Assembly: GCA_015179045.1 (NCBI GenBank)
Contig: WHUZ01000018.1
Coordinates: 744,001-808,000, forward strand
Source: Kalaharituber pfeilii
Lineage: Eukaryota; Ascomycota; Pezizomycetes; Pezizales; Pezizaceae
Length of the DNA: 64,000 nucleotides
Direction of reading: 5' to 3'
The notes beneath the pieces were generated by a model. The model had not been told where the DNA came from. It made no database searches and saw only the letters and a program-made list of their open reading frames with translations. This document shows, one piece after another, positions 11,479-23,562 of this stretch. Within the stretch, counting starts at the first letter, position 1. The number at the start of each line of letters is the position of its first letter. Position numbers and translations under genes: made by a program.

Positions 11479-12950
11479 TCACGATGCAAGGAGGTAATCA
11501 ATACCTTCGCTTGCATTTCTCACCTCTCTTTCTGTAGCATTTTCAATCCGCCTTCCAGAGTCCTTGTTCGCCTTGCTGAACATCTCATATGTCTGTTTCT
11601 TCACAATATCCTGAGCGTTCTTTAGGTGCACAGAGATATTATACACAAAGTTATCTTGTTGCACGGATGTGCGGCCAAGAACGTCCCACAAGTCGTTGGC
11701 CTGGGTGTAGTCCTCATCAGTTACATCCCAATGGAATGATGTAGCAATGCCGACCCACTCTCGTGAGTATCGTGCTTGCAAGCAGGGATATACGTGATAG
11801 AGCAGAAAGAGAAAGGGTAATTTGGTTGAAGCCATAATTGTTCTTGTTTGCGGGGCCGACGCCGGCAAAGGCACCGTCACGCTGAAAAGATTTGAAGGCC
11901 TTCAGAGGACAGTTGGGGAGATGCTTTGTTAGTTTACACCAAGACGGTGACGGTGAGCGTCGGGGTACTAGAAGAGGCCAGATTGCAGGACAGGGTCGGC
12001 AGATGGTTCAAAGTCAGGAACTGTGCGCGAGGGTGAGAAAGCAGCTTGCTCAATCTCGGCGAAGTAGTTCTCAGGATTACGATCGAGACTGACCTTGCCG
12101 ACGGGGCGAAGAGGAAACTCCTTGTGTGGCCAGACTTTGGTGAGATTGAAGATTGCTGTAGCGGAAGTTCTCGGCCTGCCTTGGTGTCATGGTTTGCACA
12201 TGTACGTTTCATGATGGGTATTCACTGTGATCGAGGGCGTTGAACAGGTCCTCAGTATGCCATTCACGGTTCTCAGAGGCCATCCTCGCCGCTTCATCTT
12301 TGGTAAAAGTCTTGTTTCCCTGGGTGGACTTGAGATGAATCTGGACATAGTGGAAACTTCTATCCGGTTTTGTAAACTTGTATGTGTACCCGGAGTAGTC
12401 GTTCATGTTCCTGCAAGAATATAGAGTACCACGGTCACTGTAAGAGATGCATGAGTTCGTGGATAGCCTCCTGGTTATTGGGAAAGGTAGTCCCAAAACA
12501 TAGCAGCATCTTTTAAGTTGGTTTGAGGTTGCCTTTTCAGGGTATGGATAAAGAGCGGGAACTTTGATAGGTCACGGAGAAAATCGGAGTAATTATTGAA
12601 AACCCAGTCCAGATTACCCTCCTCGGTGTAAAACTTGATTGAAGATCCTCTTGGGTCTCTAGCACTATCTGCAGAGCCCTTCTCTCCTCCGGCAGGCGAG
12701 AACCGGCAGAGTGCCTTTGTCTTCTTGCCAATGCCATTGAACACGGAAGCAGAGGTCAAATCTGAGGTAGCCTCGAACTCACCGCCTGCTCCCTTGGGAT
12801 GGACCACACACCGAGGAATACGTTCATAGTTGAAGTGCGCAAGAAGGTCGATGAGGTGGAAATCCTGCAGGAAAAGAGCGCCGTGGGCGCCCACTCCCTG
12901 GGACTCGGACGGGCTCCGTTGCTGGGGGTGTACACCGGAGCGTCCTTGTA
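11479..12950 (-). pseudogene. Decayed monofunctional haem catalase gene
   Basis: Family landmarks run in order on the minus strand: GPHG-like start (VGAHGALFLQDFHLID), the distal haem histidine in CVVHPKG, GGEKGSADSARDPRG, the distal Asn in [77 protein letters not shown], and a C-terminal helical part ending near 11479. They are not in one frame. Breaks I can see: a shift after FWDYLS (near 12487), another near 12445 between MHLL and SDRG, TGA in place of the expected Trp at 12209-12211, a shift near 12155, and TAG at 11968-11970 immediately before the Tyr (YPD) that should bind haem iron. A further stop follows near 11936. No splicing pattern repairs all of these. It most resembles a small-subunit catalase. 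Coordinates mark the recognisable homology. Confidence 0.88.
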
Positions 12951-14530
12951 CTAAACCTGATGTCAGTCAGGCGACCCTGCAAGCTGTGCACATTAGGTTA
13001 GGAGCTCTCTTTTCTTCAAATATGACTGTGAAAGATAGGCGCAACTATAGGCTGTGTAGAGGAGAGAAGTAGCGTTCTGCTGCGTGCAGTGAGTAACTAT
13101 ATTGGTGAGGGAGTACTGAGGGCTTTATAGGCGGCTAGCCACGATAATCGTAGACCTCTACCTACCGCACTGGCTTCCGCAGGCAGAATGTGGCCATGAA
13201 GTAATTGGGTATTGCCCTACATCGCTAGCCCTCTGGAATTCCGCACCACCGAGAGCTTCAACTACGTTGGTTAAGAGAGCGAGCTCGCTAAGGCGGGGGA
13301 TATGATGCAGGGTAAAAATTGTTTGTGTGGGGAAAGTTTGGGCATAGCTTGCGGTTGAGGAGACAACTGCCGAGGTACAAGAAGTGCGACATAGAATACG
13401 TGAATACGTACTCGAGTAGATGGAAGCAATTTGACTCTGCAGCACTACAGCTGCCATATCAGGACTTAACTGTCATTAAATAAGCATCGATCTACAACGA
13501 CAGGAGCATGTTAACGTACTGCACATTACATGCGGGATCATTACAAGGGATTTGATGCGCTGCCAATGGCGCTTGACATCAATTGATATGATTAGTCAGG
13601 ATACGTCAGTATAGCATGCCGATGTTCCTCTAGCGTCGAATTCGCTCATGACTAGGCGAATAGTTCGAGCTCCTTTAGTATCAAGCAGTAGCAGAATACT
13701 ACTAGTATAAAATTCGCGTGTGAATGTAGCATCACCATCGTCATCCTGATCTGTGAGAGCAATTTGTGTGCAGTATGGCACATTAGAGGGAAAGTATTAT
13801 GGTTCTAGACGGCTGACTGCTTGTGATGTCCGTTATTACACTAGCGGAAGGGCAACCCGCCAAAGTCGAACGACAGGAGATCGCCGCCAACGGCTGGCAC
13901 ATACCCAAGTTGTCGTGATATTCCTGCCAAAGGAGTTGCCAAGCTGTCAAGTACTCTGCTTTTTTAAAGAAACAAAAAGGCAGTGCCTTATGAGCGCATA
14001 AGAACTTACATAGTATGTAACACCAGATCCCAGTTTCAATCTTGATTCATTTTTATTTGATTATCTTTTCGCGTGGGGAAAAAGCAATGTGTGGATCTCT
14101 GAACACATGGGCAAGGTTCGGAGAGATTCTCTGCAGCGAGATCCAAATTAATTCTTGCAAACGCACCTTCCCATGCACATGATCCCACGGCCGAATACCT
14201 CGGGCACTATGCACTGGCATGAAAGCATTAGAAGGTAGCGGGTGCTTTCCGTCCAACCTCCACAAGGTCCCATTATTGTATGCCAGTGCACCTGGCTTTT
14301 CACAGTTGCGCTGAATAGATAACTTATCCTACATGAAAAGCCTTCTGCATAATGAAAATCCAGGGGCATCATATTACAAGAATGAAAACGTATTTCTAAC
14401 AGTCGTGACCAGAATCATAAAAACAATGTTCTCTCGTTACTCCCCCTTTATTAAACGACTCGGAACGTGAAGAGAAAATATAATGGCATATTTGCTACAC
14501 TACTGGTGGTCTCGTGCCCACCCGCTACCA
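12951..14530. other. Intergenic region without supported gene
   Basis: No gene is seen between the catalase remnant and ARL1. Short open frames in this stretch show no family motifs. It may contain the former catalase promoter and first exon. Confidence 0.5.
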
Positions 14531-15488
14531 CTACTGGCTGTTTTGTATGGTATTCTGGGAGTAATGTCAACCAAGGTACCAAGTAAGCAAATTGAAGGTG
14601 AGGGACTTACAACCAACCAATCCATTCCTTCAGTCACACCTACATTGTTCATCCATTAGCCATATCAGATTACGTTACCCTTCTGGACGACACTCACCAT
14701 CCCCCGTGACTGCGCTACAGCTAAATATGCTCCAGCTCCGGTCCTTTAACCTGGCCAACTTGAGTGCATCGCTAATCTCAGCAGCACTCAAGACACCAGG
14801 CTGGTCTTGCTTGTTCGCAAATACCAAGAGCGCAGCATCTTTCAACTCTTCCTCATCCAACATGGCTGCTAGTTCCTCACTAGCAGTGGTAATTCGATCC
14901 TTGTCTGTTGCGTCGACAACAAAAACAACCTAAGACAAAGTATTAGTATGATCTGGTAGTTGTGGCCTTTCATACTGGGAGCGGATGAGTTACAGCAGCG
15001 GTGTTAGCATAGTAACATCTCCAGTACGGCCGTATACTTGTTTGGCCCCCTTATTAAATATCAATCAGCGACCTGTTCACCCCACAACGAAACGAGTTTC
15101 GGTTACCTAGATCCTAATAATAAAAGAATTGTAAGCAAAGTATGTATTCCAACAAGCAGGAAATGTCATACCCAGACGTTGAAATTCAAGTTCTTGTACG
15201 TCACGCTCTCAACATTGAAGCCTATCGTTGGTACTGTGGTAACGACCTCCCCAATCTGGCCAAAAGAGGTCGAACAGTCAGATCGGCTCCTTTGGGTTCT
15301 TCATCGAAAGGAAAGATACCTTTAATCTGTATAGCAGGGTCGTTTTTCCGGCATTGTCCTTTTCCGCAGGTTAGTAAGCTGTCAGGAAAGTGTGGACACG
15401 TCAAGATATTCACAAGACCAAGTATCAGAATCCGCACTTCCTTCTTGGACCAGAGCCTCGAGAAAATGCCGGATATCGTTCCACCCAT
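14531..15488 (-). CDS. ARL1: ARL1, ARF-like GTPase of the Golgi
   Basis: Eight coding exons: 15488-15414, 15358-15320, 15255-15172, 15113-15107 (7 nt), 15049-14994, 14929-14698, 14639-14611 and 14554-14531, giving 181 aa, the usual ARL1 length. ARL1 is a trans-Golgi GTPase that recruits GRIP-domain golgins. The product begins MGGTIS (Gly2 for N-myristoylation) and continues [10 protein letters not shown]. The P-loop DNAGKTT starts exon 2, the switch I block TTVPTIGFN is in exon 3, and the switch II block [13 protein letters not shown] spans exons 3-5. The guanine-specifying NKQD lies in exon 6, followed by [11 protein letters not shown] and EGMDWLV. Every junction has GT..AG ends (introns of 55-71 nt) and keeps phase. 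Without the 7-nt exon the residues Asp-Leu and one base of the next Gly codon are missing. Ortholog call is by motif and length. Confidence 0.93.
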
Positions 15489-17939
15489 GTTCGTGCAACT
15501 GCAGTTTGCTAATCAGGATCGCTGAGGGCGTGCCACTGGAGCAGGCGAAGTACTTAAGGGGTGGCTGTGGGACTGTTCTGCGTATTCGGGATGCCGAGCT
15601 CCAGGACGCTGTGGAAAGGAGTTGGGTGTTTCTACAGCTCTGGGTTGGCCAGCTGCTGCAGGGCAAAATACTAATGAGCTTGTGTTACTAAGCCCTCTTC
15701 GGAGCATACCGAGCTGTGCAGCTCAGCAACCAGACTAGTACTTGTAGCTCAGTGCAGGTGCTCAGCGGCCAGTCCACTTCAAATTCGCGACCATGGGACG
15801 ACGCGGCGCTCGGGCGGAGGGTAATTCTCACAAATCCTTCGACGTGCTAAGCGATGGAGCTGATTGAGTTTCACGATGTTAACAGGCGTGGAAAGAGCCG
15901 ATGCAATCGCACACATGGCCCACCATTCAGATGATCAACCAGAGGAATTACTACACGTTTGCTTGATGGCCCACCCGCGAAGCGCTGGCTGATGGCGCTT
16001 GTAAGGAGTATCTGAAGTGGCAGGACCAAATGATGGCCTATTGACAGCAGCAGGAGGAGAAAGCCAGAGCCGCCCTGCAGGGCAGCCGCCAATGGCTGCA
16101 GTAACACCATGGATGTGGATCAGGAGCATGAGAAGGAGGAATAAACATTAGGCTCAGAAATCATTGTCATCCACCTTGGCAATCAGAATTTCCTAATTGG
16201 GTGATGCGCTGCCAAAGTTGATTGAATACAGTTGATTCGTTAAGTTATTATTGATTAATTATTCGATGGTTTGCACACAGCTTATATATACATGATTTCT
16301 GATCTCCTTGATAGCATGAGGTTGTAGGCATTCCGTACATACTATCGATGCCATACATACCTCGCACGCCATACCATCGATGCATAGCATACTTTACATG
16401 CCATACCTCGCATGCCATACCTCGCATGCCATACATGCCATTGCACGATATTCCAACAAAAATCCATTCCGAATGTAGTAGAAAGCGAAGTGAGTGAGCA
16501 GAGTTTGAGCTGGAGTCGCAGCATTCAAAATAATTGAAGGTTGATCAGAGTGCCCAGAACTGCGAGGAAGACGGCGAAGAAGACAATTTATGGGTTGGTT
16601 GAGTGAGATATCTGGCGACCGCAAGTAGAGAATGTGGAATAACAAGCAATGCATCCTGCCGAGCTCTAAGGACTTGGTTATTTCATACAACAATAGTTCT
16701 TCTGCCGAAGTGGTCAAAGAGCGCAACGACGCGGGTAGAATGGACTGAAGTACCATAACTTAACCCGCCGGAATATTTCGTCGGCTATGTGGCGTTGGGC
16801 ATACCCAATACGTCGGCCCCGAGGTATAGACTCGTTTGACCTATGCGGCATGGGTGGTTCAATGAGAAGATTACAAAAGTAAGAGGAGGCCGTTCGAGGA
16901 CATAAGTGTAACTCTTTAGAGGAGGCAATGCGAACAGAGCTTGGAATTCAGAAGATATTTATGGGTCATATTCTGCAAAATTAGGGGTTCTTGATCTCCA
17001 AAAAGGTGCTATATAAATGGAATGCTGTTCCATCAGGGTTGCAAAATACAGGTATATATATCATTCTATTTCTTATTCTTGCAGGTTAGTACTCATTTAT
17101 AATCCGGGGGTATAGAAGCTCTTAGCCCCAAATTGTGGGGCAGGGTTTTCTCAAGCTTGCATTGTCGATATTTGGGCCCAAAATCTTACGGTATGCTGTG
17201 TTGAAGAGGGAATGTGTGTTGCTGGATTAAGGTAAATAGTAGACCCTTTCTAGTCTCATAACAAGGTCCGACCCTGTTTGATTTGCTAAAGTCCGCAGGA
17301 TGAATCTGAAGTAAGTATGGTTGTATGGATATTACTACTGCATTCATTAAGGCACTGCTAATGTCTCAGTTTCCTTACAAGAAGATCAATCTTCTCAGGT
17401 GATATGACGATCTTCTGGCAGAGGAATTGAAACTGTGATTTCGACTTGCGAACACCAGATAGTGATACAAAAAGAATTTAAAATGCTATGGCGAGGTAAT
17501 GATTGCACCCATGGTAAACATATGGGACTTGACTTACCCTCAAAAGATAAATAACCTTGAACATAAATAAGGACAAATCCTCAACTTTTGACCATTCCAA
17601 AAAGATACAGGGGCGGCGGTCATTACTTGAGCGGTCTTACGATATATATACGATGGGAATCCGGATGACCCTATATCGACAGCACAACTCATCTTGTACC
17701 AATGGCCACGCCCCGCTTCAAATGGGAATATATCGGTCAATGGGGGGCTCGGAGTCAGGAGGTGCACTTGGGAACCCGAAATTCATATTAACTTTGAAAC
17801 AACAGCTGCAAGACATGATCATCTGTAGCGGGGCCACCGGCACCAGAAGGAAGACCGGTTCCAGGAACGGCTTCACCAGCTCTTAATGGTAGTGCTGGTG
17901 GCAATGGCGCGGTTACTCTACTTGGTGGTCTGTTGATGC
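15489..17939. other. Gene-poor region, possible repeat remnants
   Basis: No gene is supported. Direct 14-bp repeats lie near 16395-16435. The part at about 16780-17160 has a TATA-like TATATAAATGG near 17010 and resembles the promoter part of a retrotransposon LTR, but no end repeats or reverse transcriptase were found. Confidence 0.4.
16395..16440. repeat. Short tandem repeat, 14-bp unit CATGCCATACCTCG
   Basis: The unit CATGCCATACCTCG occurs twice in tandem and is followed by a partial third copy. Diverged relatives (CGATGCCATACATACCTCG) lie just upstream at about 16345-16390. Confidence 0.8.
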
Positions 17940-18280
17940 CTACTGGTTCCAGTCCCCTTGAGTGATGTGAGGGAAGAGACAAAACGGTACCAATTCTGCC
18001 GCTAGACCAGACCACCGCAGAGTAATAGCCATGCTGCCCAGGGTGATGAAAGGGAGTACCTCGGGAGTATTATGATTGTGGGCGGTGGAAGCCAGTTGCT
18101 CGAGGAGCGGTACGTTGTGCGTTGGGCGTTTAAGTTTCGACAGAGATATCTGCAATCTTGTTGTCTAGGTTGCGGGGAATGAAGTGGTATAGCGACCACA
18201 TACTTGTTATGGTTGCCCTCCACCTCTGGAACTTGATTCGTCGGGAAGAGCGCCAGTGTGTTTGGGAAGCTGAAGAGCAT
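17940..18280 (-). CDS. Possible small spliced gene, 97 aa, function unknown
   Basis: An ATG at 18280 opens a frame of 77 nt that meets a canonical donor (GTATGT at 18203). After a 47-nt intron with acceptor ACAAG, the frame continues from 18156 to a TAG at 17940. The phase closes exactly. The product starts MLFSFPNTLALFPTNQ and has a hydrophobic middle (LPFITLGSMAITLRWSGL). I do not recognise a family. A longer model extending further downstream in another frame is also possible. Chance open frames of this size are common, so support rests on the clean splice only. Confidence 0.3.
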
Positions 18281-19119
18281 GAACGACAGTTAGATGCGAC
18301 CATCCGACTATGACATATTGGGCTCAGACTCCTGGCTTATAAGTCATGTGGCCGTATTGAGTTACTGGCTGTCGTCTGTTGCACAAAGGCATAGCTAGAG
18401 CTGGTACCCAGGGGTGGCCATTATACTACACCTACTCGTTAATGGGGAAACTCTCTCGCACTTGCGGCAGTACCATACTCTTTTGGGTGAATTACATAAT
18501 TATCTGTGACTTGTCACGTGATACACAATACTCATCCAACATTTTTCAAGAGAGCGGGCTCGCCACAGCTTGTAGAACAGGGAATATACCTCTCACGCTC
18601 GGTTAGGCCGAGACGACACAAGAGTGCTGTGTCCGTCCCGTATGATGGCCACCCCATCCCGTGATATTGCCCCCCCCACACTTCCGTGCAGAGGGGCAGT
18701 GAAGTGTGCGCTATCGTCAATCTCGGCGCCAAGCTCTGCGATGGCCGTTATCCTGTCCTATGAATTTTTTTTTTCGTAGTGCGGGTCCCCAATAACCTTT
18801 GAAACGGATCTCTGTCTATCTGCACACACCTCTACAACTGAGACCGATTGTGTGGATTGCATGCTTGCTACGCCATTCTTTGCCTCATCACTTCGTGTGT
18901 CGGCCATTCCACCGATAGGGTCACAGACAATTGACATTGCCAGTGTATCTGTGCTTTACTTTGCGCGCTATGAAGCGATTTCCGGTGGGTACACCTTCCC
19001 TCTTCCACATCCCAATCTCATTTCTCCTCTACTCATCATTTCATAAGAATTAACTTCAACACTTACACATTACTGATATTTCCCCACTTTTCAATCAGCT
19101 ATCCTATGTGCGAGTCATA
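18281..19119. other. Intergenic region upstream of the helicase gene
   Basis: No gene is recognised. The last few hundred bases should be the promoter and 5' UTR of the helicase at 19120. Confidence 0.5.
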
Positions 19120-22100
19120 ATGAGCCAACAATATCCACGAAATTTGGCTAACCCCTCGAAATTCGACCCATGGATGTCCGCCTTCCCGACTCGACCAGGC
19201 AGCTACTATGTCCAACACCGAAATGCTTCATCTCATGCACAACAAGAAGCTTGGACACCTTGGGATGGTGTTGGAACATCTCAAAGCAGCATACCAACAC
19301 ACAGCAGCTCTCGCCAACGAGACCCAAGCCGTATTGACAGACCCTGGAGAAATGCTGCATTAGACGCTAATCAATTTCAACCTATACGACAATCTTCACA
19401 TTTCCAGCAAAGGGAGCGTTCTAGGAGTGCAGCATCATCCCCTCCACCAAAGAGATCAAGAGTTCCAACCCCCAGGCAAAGACCTGATCTCAGGGACCGA
19501 AATGACCGTAGGGATCGAGGTGATCGTGGCCGCGGTGGTCGAGGAAACACGGCTGCGAGGTCATCAGCGACAGCATTTGCTTCCAGTGAATACATTGACG
19601 CAGAATACCTACAATCAAAGTATCCGGAAATCCCTGAGGAGGAATTCCCAAACGCCCACAAAGATTTATGGGCAAACCCTAAGGCGTTTCTATGGAACAC
19701 CAGAGGCCTTAACCCTAGAGCTTCCTTTCTCGTTGAACGAGGAGATAGATGTAGATGCAATGTCATTCTGCAAATCCCGCACTCAGAGGTATCTAGAATA
19801 GATGCTCTTGGAGATGGCTTAAGCAAGGTCAGTGATCAAAGAAAACCCCTTGTAATCATTTGAAGTTATACTCACATTCGTCCTGACTTAAAGAAAGAGG
19901 CTGAGCGCAATGCATGTCAACATGCTATACATAAACTCCACGAAGCAGGCATACTCAAAGAACTTGCATGCCCTCTGTCAACTACTTCCTATGACCCCGA
20001 ACTTATCAAAGACGAAGCTGATGCTAAGATTGATATCTATGACTACTGCGCTCGATATGATACAGTTCCCACATTTGATGTTAATGACATTAGGAGCCGT
20101 GGACGGTCAGTCGTCGAGGTCACAGTAACTATGCCCCAACAAAACATCAATGCAGTTGCTCGTGCAAAAGAACGAAAAACTGCCGAGATTCTCGCATGTG
20201 TGGAGTTCAAGCGTCAAGCAGAAGACTGGCACGCAAAAAATGTAGATGAAGACTTTATAGTCAGAGATGCTAGAGCGCTTACCAGCCGTAACGCCAAAAA
20301 GTTCTTTGAGTTCTACAAGATGAAGAACAAGAACTGTGAATACAATGCCTTATTTACCACTCCAAGAGGTACCAAGAAACTTACAGGAAGCACTACACAG
20401 GCTCAAATGATGCTCAATGGAGAGCCACTTGGAGAACCAGTGCAAGCGCAAGGCAAGAGATACGCTGAAATCGGTGCCTATCTCACTGGAGCTCTTGCTT
20501 TGAAGCAACAGCATCCAGAGTTATTCGAAAACTTCTTGCAGGCCCTGAGGCAAGGCAATGGAGAACTACTGAGGCCTATATCTCCTTCATGGATTAACAT
20601 TGATCAGGATTGTTTGCTCGCCATGACAGATACAATTCTCAAGTGCAGGAAAGCTGGCATGGAGGCCACTAAAGCGCGGCACGAGCAAGAGGAAGATGAA
20701 ACGGTCCGAAGAGCCCCGCCCCGCCGAATGCTGCCATCCCAGTTCGTGGAGAGGAAAAATCAGGAGTTGAAAGAGGCACTTGATCAGTACATGAAGGATC
20801 CTAAGCTAGAAGACCTTCGAAGGAAGAAGTTTGATCTTCCTATGAACCAGTATCGTGAAAAAGTACTGGAGGTTGTGAATAATGGACCTGTGAGCATCAT
20901 TGTAGGAGCAACAGGAAGTGGAAAGACTAGTAGGGAATCCCTCAATATGCTATTCATCTTTTTGATGCTAACCTTCCCTCAGCCCAGGTGCCTCAAATCT
21001 TGTTCGACGATGCCATACATTCTGGCAAAGGTGCTGAATGTAATATTATATGTACACAGCCTAGACGTATCGCCGCTACTTCAGTAGCACAGAGAGTAGC
21101 GGTTGAACGGAACGAGTCACTGCAGAAAACCGTTGGATACCATGTTAGATTCGACTCGAAGCAGCCAATGCCTGGTGGAAGTATCACATATTGTACAACC
21201 GGTATCCTCTTGCAACAGTTGCGAAATCATCCCGAAGACGCATTGAAAGGTATCACGCATTTGCTTATTGATGAAGTTCACGAGCGAGATATCTTGATCG
21301 ATCTATTACTTGTTATATTGAAACGGGTTATGGCTGCCCGAGCCAAGAAACGGCTTCCGGAGATTAAGATTATCTTGATGAGCGCCACAATGGACACCGA
21401 ACTTTTCTCAGGTTACTTTCAACGGAAGGGTCCAGACGGCGGCATATTAGCATGCCCATATCTAAGCGTACCTGGGAGAACCTTCCCTGTTAGGGAGTTT
21501 TTCTTGGATGAAATACAAGAACAGTTAAGGGCAGTGTATCAACCCAGTGAACTAGGTCCTCTATTGAATGAGAAAGATACACGACCCTTCCTTGAGGTGG
21601 AGGCAAATTTCTTCCCAGCGCAAAAAGCTTCTGCAACCAGATCGGAAGAGAATGAAGAGGAGGATGACGACTCAGACGCCGTGATTAACTGGAAGGCAGA
21701 GACAGCATTCACTGCGGATGGTCAGGCAACGGTTGCATCAGAAAAAGAGGACGCACTGATCCCTATTGGACTCATTGCTGCTACTGTTGCTCACATTGCG
21801 CGAACTACAAATGATGGTGCAATTCTCGTGTTCTTGCCTGGTCTTCAAGAGATCACAAGTCTCGACGAGTTCGTTCGAACGCAACGGCCACTTGGAGTAA
21901 ACTTCACTGACACTACCAAGTTCAGGATATCCATGTTGCACTCTTCGATTCCTACTGTTCAAAATGAAATCTTTGGAGATGTACCGGAAGGTTGCCGGAA
22001 GATTATTTTCTCAACGAACATCGCTGAAACTTCAGTAACTATTCCTGACGTACAGTTTGTTGTTGACTCAGGGAAGATGCGAGAGAAGCAATATGAGCAA

Positions 22101-23562
22101 TCTCGCCGTATCACTCAACTTGTCTGCACTTGGATAAGTAGGTCAAATTCAAAACAACGTGCTGGGCGAGCAGGGCGTGTTCAGGACGGAAATTACTTCG
22201 CTCTCTTTACCAAGCGACGATTGGAATCTATGAGAGGAGCCGGACTACCAGAAATACTTCGCAGTGATTTGCAAGAAATTTGTCTGGATATCAAAGCCCA
22301 AGGGTTCACTGACCCGGTTGGTCAGTTCTTATCGGAAGCAATTGAGCCGCCAACTCCTGCTGCTATCAACGCATCTGTGCAACAACTGAGAATGCTGACT
22401 GCTCTGGATGAAAACGAAAGACTGACGCCACTTGGCCGGGTACTAGCAACATTGTAAGTCATCTTGTACATCTCTTCAAGCAAGTGCTAACATCTTTTCC
22501 CAGACCGGTGGAGCCTGCTTTAGGCAAAATGATCCTGCTTGGCGTTATATTCAGGTGCCTTGATCCGATGCTCATTTTGGGCGCATTATCTGCCAGCCGC
22601 GAAATTTTCATTTCCCCATTAGCCATGCGGAAGGAAGCTGAGAAAGCCAAGGCCTCTTTCACTAGAGGCACTGCAAGTGATCAAATGGCTTATCTCAATG
22701 CCTTCCGTGAATGGCGTGAAGTTAGGGATAGCAAGGGCCAAGCAGCAGCTCACAGATTTGCGGAGGAGAATTTCCTTCATCGTGGAGCCTTAAAGACTGT
22801 GGACCAAACAGCTTGCCAGGTTGAAGAGATTCTTGTCGACTCAAAACTGATACCATATACAAAGGCGAGTGATAGATTTAGGTCTGAACTGGGGCATCCA
22901 TCACTGAATGACAATGCTTCAAGTGTACCATTGATCAAAGCACTTACACTATCAGGAATGTACCCAAATCTTGGTATTGCAACTGGCGGCCGGGGTTACC
23001 GTACTGCAAATGAGAACTTCACCATGATTCATCCCAACTCTGTTAACTATCCACGGAGGACTGAGGATCAAATGCCTTATGGTACTCCTGTAACCTTCTC
23101 GTCGAAGGCCAAGAGCAACGATGGTAGCTCGATCCTACTGAGAGGTACCACCGAAGTTACAACTTTGGCAACTCTCATGTTTGGAGGCCGGCTTACAACA
23201 TACAACAACCTCATTGAGATTGACGGTTGGGTACCACTTCTTGCTAATCAATCTACGCTGAAAGTTACATGGGAGTTTCGCAAGTGTCTTGACAGGGTAA
23301 GTTCCGCATTTTCGTAATAATTGTACATGAATCTAACGAAGTATATCTCTAGTTACTTCACGTTGCTTTCCAGGATCTTGCCAGAGCTGGAAAGAACAGA
23401 TCCAACTTCCTGGCTGATCATCCTGCACGAGAAACTTTCGCCCGCGGTTTAGTCGAAGTCCTTGACCGCGACGTCAAGCGCCGCGAGAGAGCCCCACCAG
23501 AGAATCGTGCTCAGGGAACTGCCCGTCCTGGTGGCAATGGCAACGTCACATGGAGAAAATAA
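19120..23562 (+). CDS. DExH-box RNA helicase (DHX36/DHX9-like)
   Basis: Five exons, 19120-19827, 19894-20929, 20983-22453, 22504-23296 and 23353-23562, give 1405 aa; phase closes at each junction. This is an ATP-dependent RNA helicase of the DEAH/RHA group. The N-terminus is polar with an RG-rich patch (GDRGRGGRG). A dsRNA-binding-like segment follows around residues 190-260 (NPRASFLVERG, then KEAERNACQHAIHKLHEAGI). Motif I GATGSGKTT is split by intron 2. Motif Ia is TQPRRIAA, motif II is DEVH, motif III is SAT (LMSATMD), then STNIAETSVTIPDV (motif V) and QRAGRAGRV (motif VI). The HA2/winged-helix region starts LPVEPALGKMILLG in exon 4, and the OB-fold (TTYNNLIEIDGWVPL) closes the protein. 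The true start is the ATG at 19120; the codon at 19108 is GTG. Family is certain, but the exact ortholog (DHX36, DHX57 or YTHDC2 type) is not. Confidence 0.9.
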
